From assembly GCA_003531115.1 (NCBI GenBank), contig DQHT01000018.1, positions 1 to 12,243 on the forward strand: 12,243 bases of DNA. The letters run 5' to 3'. Below the pieces are notes generated by a model. The model did not search any database. It had not been told where the DNA came from and saw only the letters and a list, made by a program, of their open reading frames with translations. This DNA comes from Bacteroidota bacterium (GTDB lineage: Bacteria > Bacteroidota > Bacteroidia > UBA8524). The translations under genes and the position numbers were made by a program. This document shows positions 1-5,492 of the stretch, in pieces; positions within the stretch are counted from its first letter, which is position 1; every line of letters starts with the position of its first letter.

Positions 1-2
1 TT

Positions 3-32
3 AGACCATAGACCATAGACCATGGTCCATAG
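3..32. repeat. Heptamer repeat, AGACCAT family
   Basis: Three exact copies of AGACCAT (3-23) are followed by GGTCCAT (24-30). The junction GACCATGGTC is a perfect 10-bp palindrome. The same unit in the opposite orientation (ATGGTCT/ATGGTCC) recurs at 3149-3177, so this is a dispersed family. It begins at the window edge and may continue upstream. Confidence 0.85.
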
Positions 33-81
33 CATGGGGCATGGGGCATGGGGCATGGGGCATGGGGCATGGGGCATGGGG
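33..81. repeat. Heptamer repeat, seven copies of CATGGGG
   Basis: Seven perfect head-to-tail copies of CATGGGG run without interruption directly after the AGACCAT block. The 7-bp period is the same as in the neighbouring arrays although the unit sequence differs. Perfect copies imply recent slippage or expansion. Confidence 0.93.
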
Positions 82-84
82 CAA

Positions 85-130
85 AAATCATAAATCATAA
101 ATCATAAATCATAAATCATAAATCATAAAT
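85..130. repeat. Heptamer repeat, six copies of AAATCAT plus partial
   Basis: Six perfect AAATCAT copies (85-126) and a partial AAAT (127-130) lie immediately upstream of fhs and end 23 bp before its start codon. The array occupies the place where the fhs promoter should be. A copy-number change would therefore alter promoter spacing or composition. Confidence 0.93.
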
Positions 131-133
131 TCG
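126..133 (+). promoter_or_regulatory. Possible -7 element for fhs
   Basis: TAAATTCG matches the Bacteroidota -7 consensus TAnnTTTG at five of the six specified bases. It lies 20 nt before the fhs ATG, similar to the 17 and 23 nt for recA and the peroxiredoxin. No TTG -33 box is visible at the usual spacing, and the left half of the element is the last heptamer repeat. The call is tentative. Confidence 0.3.
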
Positions 134-153
134 ATTCACTGAAATAAGCCACC

Positions 154-1845
154 ATGACAGCGAGCAAAACCTCCTTTCCCAGCGACATTGAGATCGCCCA
201 AAAAGCAAACATGAAACCCATTCGCGATATCGCGAAAAAACTCGGGATTCAGGAAGACGACATCGAACTTTATGGCCGTTACAAGGCTAAACTCCCCTTG
301 AACCTGATCAGCGAAACCCGGGTAGCGAAAAGTAACCTGATCCTCGTCACCGCAATCACTCCTACCCCGGCAGGAGAAGGAAAGACAACAACGAGCATCG
401 GATTGAATGAAGGGTTGAACAAACTTGGAAAAAATGCGATGGCTGTTTTAAGGGAGCCATCCTTAGGTCCGGTATTCGGGATCAAAGGTGGTGCTGCGGG
501 CGGAGGCTATTCGCAGGTGGTGCCGATGGAAGACATTAATCTCCATTTTACAGGTGATTTTTCGGCAATCGAAAAGGCCAATAACCTTTTGGCGGCATTG
601 ATCGATAATAATATTCAGAATAAAAAATTCGGTCTGGGCATCGATCCGAGAACCATTGTATGGAAACGGGTAATGGACATGAACGACCGGGCCCTGCGCC
701 ATATCGTGATTGGGATCGGTGGAACGGCCAATGGTGTACCCCGGGAAGACGGGTTTAATATCACGGCAGCATCTGAGGTGATGGCTATCCTGTGTATGTC
801 GAAAGACTTTGAAGACCTCAAAACACGCTTAGGCAATATTTATGTGGGCAATACCTTTGATGGAAAAGCCATCTATGCCCGCGACCTGAAGGCCGAAAAT
901 GCCATGGCCATATTGCTTCGCGATGCGATCAAACCGAACCTGGTACAGACGCTCGAAAATAATCCGGTGATCATCCATGGTGGCCCTTTTGCCAATATCG
1001 CTCAAGGGACCAACAGTGTGCTGGCCACCAAAATGGGCATGTCGCTTTGCGATTATGTGATCACTGAAGCCGGATTTGGCGCAGACCTCGGTGCTGAGAA
1101 ATTTATCGATATCAAATGTGCCTCCAGCGGACTACGCCCCAAAGCTATTGTGCTGGTGGCTACCATCCGTGCCTTACGCCACCATGGCGGGGCGCCTGCT
1201 GAAGAATACAATACGCCCAACCTCGAACGGGTTAAAAAAGGTTGCCACAATCTGATCAAACATATAGAGAACTGCATCAAATATGGTTACCATCCTGTGG
1301 TTGCGATCAATGCATTCCCGAATGATTCAGAGGATGAGGTGCGATTTATACAGGAACAATGCGCTGCTGTTCATTGTAAAGCTGTTCTGGCCCAAGGTTT
1401 TGCCAATGGCGGTTCCGGAATGACCGACCTGGCCGAAGCCGTATTGGCTGAAATTGGCAGCGGAAGAAATGCTTACCGCCAGATCTATGATTGGGACCTT
1501 CCCGTAAAAGAAAAGATCGCCACCATCGCCCGTGAAATTTACGGTGCCGTGGATGTAGAATACAGCGCAGAAGCCCTTGCCGGCTTACGCAAGATCGAAC
1601 GACTTGGTCTGGATAAATTACCGATCTGTATGGCCAAAACCCAAAAATCTTTGTCGGATGACGAAAAGAAAATCGGTCGCCCGGAAGGATTCAGCATCAC
1701 AGTACGCGATTTTGAATTCGCTGCCGGCGCCGGGTTCATTATCCCTATCCTCGGACAGATGATGCGGATGCCAGGATTACCAAACGTACCCGCCTCAGAA
1801 GGGATGACGATTGATAAAAATGGCGTGATTTCGGGGTTGTCGTAA
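154..1845 (+). CDS. fhs: Formate--tetrahydrofolate ligase (10-formyl-THF synthetase)
   Basis: This cytosolic enzyme joins formate to tetrahydrofolate with ATP to give 10-formyl-THF, feeding one-carbon units to purine and formyl-Met-tRNA synthesis. The 563 residues match the family's usual length of about 555-560. The P-loop TPAGEGKTT is at about 71-79, followed by the signature stretch GIKGGAAGGGYSQV (109-122) and PMEDINLHFTGD (124-135). VITEAGFGADLGAEKF, later in the protein, is also characteristic. The ATG at 154 is chosen because the family's DIEIAQ...MKPI N-terminus follows within 20 residues; the internal Met20 would remove it. Heptamer repeats lie just upstream. The stop codon is 6 bp from that of convergent recA, leaving no room for a terminator. 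Neither neighbour is a one-carbon gene, so it is probably transcribed alone. Confidence 0.97.
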   Translation: MTASKTSFPSDIEIAQKANMKPIRDIAKKLGIQEDDIELYGRYKAKLPLNLISETRVAKSNLILVTAITPTPAGEGKTTTSIGLNEGLNKLGKNAMAVLREPSLGPVFGIKGGAAGGGYSQVVPMEDINLHFTGDFSAIEKANNLLAALIDNNIQNKKFGLGIDPRTIVWKRVMDMNDRALRHIVIGIGGTANGVPREDGFNITAASEVMAILCMSKDFEDLKTRLGNIYVGNTFDGKAIYARDLKAENAMAILLRDAIKPNLVQTLENNPVIIHGGPFANIAQGTNSVLATKMGMSLCDYVITEAGFGADLGAEKFIDIKCASSGLRPKAIVLVATIRALRHHGGAPAEEYNTPNLERVKKGCHNLIKHIENCIKYGYHPVVAINAFPNDSEDEVRFIQEQCAAVHCKAVLAQGFANGGSGMTDLAEAVLAEIGSGRNAYRQIYDWDLPVKEKIATIAREIYGAVDVEYSAEALAGLRKIERLGLDKLPICMAKTQKSLSDDEKKIGRPEGFSITVRDFEFAAGAGFIIPILGQMMRMPGLPNVPASEGMTIDKNGVISGLS

Positions 1846-1851
1846 AACCGC

Positions 1852-2886
1852 CTACTCCTCCCCGGCCTCAATTTTCTGCTCTACCTTACCGGTAGTCGCC
1901 AGGACTTTGATCTGTTTTTCGATTTCATCAGCCAGTTCGGGGTTGTCTTTCAGAAGCTCCTTTACAGCATCACGACCTTGTCCGAGTTTGGTTTCGTTGT
2001 AAGAAAACCAGGATCCACTCTTTTTGATGATGCCAAAGTCGACCCCGAGGTCCACAATTTCACCAACCTTGGAGATACCCTGTCCGTACATGATATCAAA
2101 CTCCACCACCCGGAAAGGAGGCGCTACTTTATTTTTTACCACCTTCACCTTGGTGCGGTTTCCCACCATGTCGAGTCCGTCTTTTAACTGGCCAATACGG
2201 CGAATATCCAATCGTACGGAAGCATAAAATTTCAGGGCATTACCACCGGTAGTTGTTTCGGGGTTACCGAACATAACGCCGATCTTTTCGCGTAGCTGGT
2301 TGATAAAAATACAGATACAATGCGTTTTGTTGATGGTACCCGTAAGTTTCCGCATGGCTTGCGACATAAGGCGCGCCTGCAGTCCCATTTTCGAATCACC
2401 CATTTCGCCTTCTAACTCTGCACGCGGAACAAGCGCCGCAACCGAGTCGACCACGATCACGTCAATAGCACCCGAACGGATCAGGTTCTCGGTAATCTCG
2501 AGGGCCTGCTCTCCATCGTCAGGTTGAGCGATCAACAGGTTTTCGGTATCGATACCCAGCTTTTCAGCGTAGTAACGGTCAAAGGCATGTTCTGCATCAA
2601 TAAAGGCAGCCATACCCCCCCGTTTCTGGGCTTCGGCAATGGTATGAAGGGCAAGGGTTGTTTTACCGGATGATTCCGGTCCGTAGATTTCTATGATACG
2701 TCCAACCGGGAAACCACCAATTCCTAAGGCGATATCCAATCCAAGCGAGCCGGTGGAGATGGCATCAATACCTTCCACCTTGTCGTCGCTCGACATGCGC
2801 ATAACCACCCCTTTACCAAACGATTTTTCAAGTTTATCTATGGTGAGTTGAAGGGCTTTCAACTTTTCTTTATTATCTGCTGCCAT
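1852..2886 (-). CDS. recA: RecA recombinase
   Basis: RecA is the ATP-dependent strand-exchange protein of homologous recombination and, where an SOS system exists, the LexA co-protease. Counting from Met at 2886 it is 344 residues, normal for the family. Walker A GPESSGKT is at 69-76, Walker B VIVVD at 143-147, the L1 region [12 protein letters not shown] at about 154-165, and the L2 region with [22 protein letters not shown] at about 194-215. The frame stays open for 54 codons upstream to an ATG at 3048, but that extension has no RecA-like sequence and runs through repeats. A -7 element at 2904-2911 lies inside it. The start at 2886 ([12 protein letters not shown]) is therefore preferred. 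The C-terminus is acidic (KIEAGEE), as is usual. The gene stands alone and converges on fhs. Confidence 0.98.
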   Translation of the reverse strand: MAADNKEKLKALQLTIDKLEKSFGKGVVMRMSSDDKVEGIDAISTGSLGLDIALGIGGFPVGRIIEIYGPESSGKTTLALHTIAEAQKRGGMAAFIDAEHAFDRYYAEKLGIDTENLLIAQPDDGEQALEITENLIRSGAIDVIVVDSVAALVPRAELEGEMGDSKMGLQARLMSQAMRKLTGTINKTHCICIFINQLREKIGVMFGNPETTTGGNALKFYASVRLDIRRIGQLKDGLDMVGNRTKVKVVKNKVAPPFRVVEFDIMYGQGISKVGEIVDLGVDFGIIKKSGSWFSYNETKLGQGRDAVKELLKDNPELADEIEKQIKVLATTGKVEQKIEAGEE

Positions 2887-2903
2887 CTTGATTTTTCTTT
2901 CCC

Positions 2904-2911
2904 CAAAAGTA
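2904..2911 (-). promoter_or_regulatory. Bacteroidota -7 promoter element of recA
   Basis: On the minus strand TACTTTTG matches TAnnTTTG perfectly and ends 17 nt before the recA ATG at 2886. The nearest TTTG that could act as -33 (2938-2941) is 26 nt further upstream, somewhat beyond the usual spacing of about 17-23. The -33 assignment is weak. A small inverted repeat, GGATT-5-AATCC (2918-2932), lies between the two. Confidence 0.6.
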
Positions 2912-2932
2912 ATTCGCGGATTGTTTAAATCC

Positions 2933-2970
2933 TTTGACAAATCAAGAGAAGTTGTCAACGTTTTGTCAAA
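2933..2970. promoter_or_regulatory. Cluster of TTGWCAA boxes upstream of recA (possible operator)
   Basis: Three related boxes lie 47-85 bp before the recA start: TTTGACAAA (2933-2941), GTTGTCAAC (2951-2959, itself a near-perfect palindrome) and TTTGTCAAA (2962-2970). The outer two are exact reverse complements of each other. The layout is what a dimeric regulator's operator would look like. It is not a classical LexA box of Escherichia coli or Bacillus type, so the regulator is unknown and the function is inferred. Confidence 0.4.
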
Positions 2971-2976
2971 AAAAGG

Positions 2977-3004
2977 TGCAGGGCTGAGGGTACAGGGTTC
3001 AGGC
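2977..3004. repeat. Degenerate heptamer repeat, NNCAGGG family
   Basis: Four 7-bp units follow one another: TGCAGGG, CTGAGGG, TACAGGG and TTCAGGC. The AGGG core is kept with one change in the last copy and the first two bases vary. This is the same 7-bp period as the other intergenic repeats in the window. Confidence 0.6.
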
Positions 3005-3018
3005 GTGTTTGTTTCGGC

Positions 3019-3048
3019 GCATAACTGACGCACGCATAATTGACGCAA
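3019..3048. repeat. Tandem duplication of a 15-bp unit
   Basis: GCATAACTGACGCAC (3019-3033) is followed directly by GCATAATTGACGCAA (3034-3048), with two mismatches in 15. It lies between the recA promoter region and the peroxiredoxin terminator. No function is evident. Confidence 0.7.
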
Positions 3049-3086
3049 TGGCGCTGAGGCGCGGAGGGAGTTGGGTTAGCGTTCAT

Positions 3087-3116
3087 AAAAAAAAACAGGC
3101 CCCACCACGGAGCCTG
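3087..3116 (-). terminator. Rho-independent terminator of the peroxiredoxin gene
   Basis: Read on the minus strand, an 8-bp stem CAGGCTCC / GGGGCCTG (one G-T wobble) closes a 5-nt loop GTGGT and is followed by nine T residues. It lies about 58 bp past the peroxiredoxin stop and upstream of recA in the same orientation, so it should insulate recA from read-through. Confidence 0.88.
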
Positions 3117-3148
3117 CCCTTAACTATTTTCAAAAATCTCCCGAAGCC

Positions 3149-3177
3149 ATGGTCCATGGTCTATGGTCCATGGTCTA
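3149..3177. repeat. Heptamer repeat ATGGTCY abutting the peroxiredoxin stop codon
   Basis: Four units alternate ATGGTCC, ATGGTCT, ATGGTCC, ATGGTCT (3149-3176). This is the reverse orientation of the AGACCAT family at 3-32. The last unit plus one base supplies the peroxiredoxin TAG stop (3175-3177 on the minus strand), so the array starts exactly where the coding sequence ends. Confidence 0.88.
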
Positions 3178-3819
3178 ATGAGTAGCTAAATAGGAAGCAA
3201 CTCCTTCAGCAGTATCCACAAGTCCATCCTTGCCTTTTTCCCAATCTGCAGGACAAACCTCTCCTTTTTCTTCAAAATACTGGAGCGCATCGATCATACG
3301 TAAAGCCTCATCAATGCTACGTCCTAAGGGGAGGTCGTTTACGATCTGGTGACGAATGATACCTGCTTTATCAATCAGGAACAATCCGCGGTAAGCCACG
3401 GCATCATTGCCATTGTCGCCGATAAAGCTCATTTGTCCGGCTTCATCGTAATCGTAATAACCGGCCAAAACTCCGTAGTTGTTGGTGATGGTTTTGTTCA
3501 CATCGGCAACGAGTGGATATTCAACTCCCTGGATACCGCCGTCATTCTGCGGGGTATTCAACCAGGCCCAGTGACTGAATTTGGAGTCGATCGAGCAGCC
3601 CACAACAGCTACATTACGTTCTTCAAATTCTTTAATTCGTTTTTGGAAGGCGATGATCTCTGTTGGACAAACAAAGGTGAAATCGAGGGGGTAAAAGAAA
3701 AAAAGCACATGCTTCTTTCCTTCATATTGGGCGAGAGAAAAATTCTCAACAAAATCGCCACCGTTTTCTACGGCATCGGCTTCAAAATAAGGGGCTTTTT
3801 TTCCTACTAATACTGTCAT
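3175..3819 (-). CDS. Typical 2-Cys peroxiredoxin (AhpC/Prx1 family)
   Basis: This cytosolic thiol peroxidase reduces hydrogen peroxide and organic hydroperoxides. The 214-residue protein has the peroxidatic Cys51 in DFTFVCPTE, the resolving Cys189 in GEVCPADW, and the conserved Arg144 in AYRGLFLID, so it should form disulfide-linked dimers. Cys75 is an additional cysteine. Between YGVL (115-118) and AYRGLF (142-147) there are 23 residues, clearly more than in E. coli AhpC. GGIQG at 94-98 resembles the GGLG motif of overoxidation-sensitive enzymes, but I see no C-terminal YF motif. The start at 3819 is supported by a consensus promoter 23 nt upstream. It has its own terminator and reads divergently from the SGNH/MBOAT operon. 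The reducing partner (AhpF or thioredoxin) is not in the window. Confidence 0.95.
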   Translation of the reverse strand: MTVLVGKKAPYFEADAVENGGDFVENFSLAQYEGKKHVLFFFYPLDFTFVCPTEIIAFQKRIKEFEERNVAVVGCSIDSKFSHWAWLNTPQNDGGIQGVEYPLVADVNKTITNNYGVLAGYYDYDEAGQMSFIGDNGNDAVAYRGLFLIDKAGIIRHQIVNDLPLGRSIDEALRMIDALQYFEEKGEVCPADWEKGKDGLVDTAEGVASYLATH

Positions 3820-3842
3820 GATAATCGTTTTCTAAAGAGCTG

Positions 3843-3879
3843 CAAAGGTAGGCCGTTAGTGAGGAATTTGCAACAACAA
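3843..3879 (-). promoter_or_regulatory. Bacteroidota promoter of the peroxiredoxin gene
   Basis: On the minus strand TTG (3871-3873, part of TTGTTGTTG) is followed after exactly 20 nt by TACCTTTG (3843-3850), a perfect match to the TTG-N(17-23)-TAnnTTTG consensus. The -7 box ends 23 nt before the ATG, giving a short leader. Confidence 0.85.
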
Positions 3880-3885
3880 TGAGGA

Positions 3886-3948
3886 AGTCAACGGTCAACA
3901 GTCCACGGTCAACAGTCCACGGTCAACGGTCAACGGTCGACAGTCAAC
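3886..3948. repeat. Nine-unit heptamer array, consensus RGTCMAC
   Basis: Nine contiguous 7-bp units consist of AGTCAAC, GGTCAAC, AGTCCAC and one GGTCGAC. It begins 7 bp upstream of the -33 triplets of the peroxiredoxin promoter. An inverted partner follows at 3981-4008. Confidence 0.92.
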
Positions 3949-4000
3949 AGTTATTTGCGAGTAAATTTTTTTCGAACACAGTGGACTGTTGACCGTGGAC
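3901..4000. repeat. Perfect 20-bp inverted repeat between divergent genes
   Basis: Bases 3901-3920 (GTCCAC-GGTCAAC-AGTCCAC) are the exact reverse complement of 3981-4000, with a 60-bp spacer. Extending to 28 bp (3893-3920 against 3981-4008) leaves three mismatches. Either strand could fold into a long hairpin or cruciform between the two promoters. There is no T-run next to it, so it is not an ordinary terminator. Confidence 0.85.
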
Positions 4001-4008
4001 CGTCGACA
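3981..4008. repeat. Inverted four-unit heptamer array
   Basis: GTGGACT, GTTGACC, GTGGACC and GTCGACA are four 7-bp units equal to the reverse complement of the RGTCMAC family. They lie 41 bp before the -7 element of the SGNH/MBOAT operon. Confidence 0.88.
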
Positions 4009-4049
4009 ATTTTACCAAAATCTAATTTTTATGCTCTGCTCTCACGAAT

Positions 4050-4057
4050 TACCTTTG
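4050..4057 (+). promoter_or_regulatory. Bacteroidota -7 element of the SGNH/MBOAT operon
   Basis: TACCTTTG is a perfect TAnnTTTG match, identical to the peroxiredoxin -7 box. It ends only 10 nt before the ATG at 4068, so a transcript starting about 5-7 nt downstream would be nearly leaderless. About 20 nt upstream there is only a T-run (4026-4030) and no clear TTG, so the -33 box is weak. Confidence 0.6.
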
Positions 4058-4067
4058 CCACGCATAC

Positions 4068-5492
4068 ATGGCAGATAAACAAACCAGGTCCTATCTCACC
4101 TTGCTACTCGCAACAGCTTTCCTGCTTGCGCTGCAATGGGCCTATCCGAAATTGCTGTTTATGCAGCAGCATTTTAAAAACAGTAATTTCCTGTCCTATT
4201 ATTTTGAAGGGGAAGATTCTTCTGCTTTTTTGACCGCTAAACTGGACAGCAGCCTGTTTGATCAACTGGATACCTTGCCCGACAGTACCGAATTACTTGC
4301 AGATACAGTCAATAGCGACTCCTTACCACCCCTGGCGATTATCGATGTAGCCTGGTTTGCCAACGATACTGTACCGATACCTGACACCGCCAACCTTGCA
4401 GAACTGAGAAAGTTCTTTACAGCCCTCAACGAATTACCCGCCAAAAGGAAAAAAGTACGGGTTTCCTACTGGGGCGACTCCATGATCGAAGGTGACCTCA
4501 TCACCCAAACCCTGCGAAGAAAATTGCAGCAAATGTATGGAGGGTCTGGTGTGGGATTCGTCCCTTTTGTCTCCATCAGTGCAGGTTTCCGAAGAACTGT
4601 CCTTCATAGTTATGGTGGTCCCTGGGAATATTATTCGCTGGTAAAAAATGCCAAACGAAAGGTGGCACCCTTCGGCCTCAGCGGGGAATACATGATGCAG
4701 GGTCGCGATTCGGTCAACAGTAAGGTCTGGTCGACCTATTCCGTTCCGAAAGGTAAAAAAAGCTGGAATCAGGTGAAGCTATTTTATGGAAAAGGAGATA
4801 CCAAAGCCATCGCCGAGATCCGCATCAATAACGGAACCTGGCAAAAAGTGAAATTGAAAGATACGCTGGCCGTGAATACCCTCGTTTATTCCGACAGCAG
4901 CATACGTAAGTTTGAAGTCCGCTTTGATTCTGCACGCAACACGGTTTTGTATGGAGTCAGCCTGGAGTCGAAAGAAGGCCTTCAACTCGATAACCTGAAC
5001 CTCCGCGGAAATTCGGGTATGGCCCAAACGCGGATATCAAAAGAAGTGATGCGGGGCTTCAATGCGACCATCCATCCCGATCTTATCGTACTGCAGTTTG
5101 GTATGAACGTGATCAATGCCAGTACCCTCAGATATGACTGGTTTGAAAGGGCCCTGACCGGAGCCGTGCGGCATTACCAGCGCTGTTATCCTGAGGCGTC
5201 CATCCTGATTATCGGGGTGGCCGACAAAGGTTTTAAAAAAGGCGACGTGATGGTGAGCGACCCCTCGGTTTACAGGGTCTTAAAGGTGCAATATAAGGTG
5301 GCCATAAAAACGGGGGTAGCCTTCTGGAGCCTGCATGGTGCCATGGGCGGAGAAGGTTCTATGGTAAGCTGGGCTGATGCTGAAAAACCTTTGGCCAATA
5401 AAGACTATACCCACCTGAATTTCCGCGGAGCAGAAACGGTGGGCATTATGCTGTATGATTTTTTGATGAAGGAGAAGGAGAAATATGATTAG
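4068..5492 (+). CDS. Membrane-anchored SGNH/GDSL esterase or O-acetyltransferase
   Basis: This 474-residue protein has an uncleaved-looking N-terminal helix (about 9-27) with Lys and Arg before it, placing the rest in the periplasm. The SGNH blocks are all visible: block I YWGDSMIEGD with nucleophile Ser138, block II RGNSG with Gly314, block III FGMN with Asn347, and block V DYTH with Asp446 and His449. About 170 residues between blocks I and II (roughly 165-300) look beta-rich, like the CBM-type insert of Ape1/PatB-like proteins. The next gene is a paralogue: GDS..., YG(V/I)SLE, AFW and GSM(V/N)SW correspond in order. With the MBOAT downstream this suggests adding acetyl to, or removing it from, a cell-wall or exported glycan. 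Transfer versus hydrolysis cannot be decided from sequence. The 3' end overlaps the next gene by 8 bp. Confidence 0.88.
   Translation: MADKQTRSYLTLLLATAFLLALQWAYPKLLFMQQHFKNSNFLSYYFEGEDSSAFLTAKLDSSLFDQLDTLPDSTELLADTVNSDSLPPLAIIDVAWFANDTVPIPDTANLAELRKFFTALNELPAKRKKVRVSYWGDSMIEGDLITQTLRRKLQQMYGGSGVGFVPFVSISAGFRRTVLHSYGGPWEYYSLVKNAKRKVAPFGLSGEYMMQGRDSVNSKVWSTYSVPKGKKSWNQVKLFYGKGDTKAIAEIRINNGTWQKVKLKDTLAVNTLVYSDSSIRKFEVRFDSARNTVLYGVSLESKEGLQLDNLNLRGNSGMAQTRISKEVMRGFNATIHPDLIVLQFGMNVINASTLRYDWFERALTGAVRHYQRCYPEASILIIGVADKGFKKGDVMVSDPSVYRVLKVQYKVAIKTGVAFWSLHGAMGGEGSMVSWADAEKPLANKDYTHLNFRGAETVGIMLYDFLMKEKEKYD
5469..5480 (+). promoter_or_regulatory. Tandem Shine-Dalgarno-like AAGGAG before the LysM-SGNH gene
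   Basis: AAGGAGAAGGAG contains two consecutive AAGGAG copies, 4 and 10 nt before the ATG at 5485, inside the last codons of the preceding gene. Bacteroidota rarely use strong Shine-Dalgarno sites, so this stands out. It supports the overlapping start and translational coupling. Confidence 0.55.

Noticed and set aside
145..156. GCCACCATG before fhs, identical to the eukaryotic Kozak context
   Set aside because: It has no known role in bacteria and everything else in the window is clearly bacterial; chance match.
2887..3048. 54-codon N-terminal extension of RecA up to an ATG at 3048
   Set aside because: It has no RecA-like sequence, covers repeats, and contains a perfect -7 promoter element 17 nt before the internal start at 2886.
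3349..3810. 153-codon plus-strand frame opposite the peroxiredoxin
   Set aside because: It lies entirely antisense to a clearly conserved gene and shows no recognisable domain.
3886..4008. CRISPR array
   Set aside because: Units are 7 bp and contiguous, without spacers of constant length, and no cas genes are present.
3955..4233. 92-codon plus-strand frame across the intergenic repeats into the first SGNH gene
   Set aside because: It runs through the inverted heptamer array and overlaps the SGNH signal-anchor region in another frame, with no family features.
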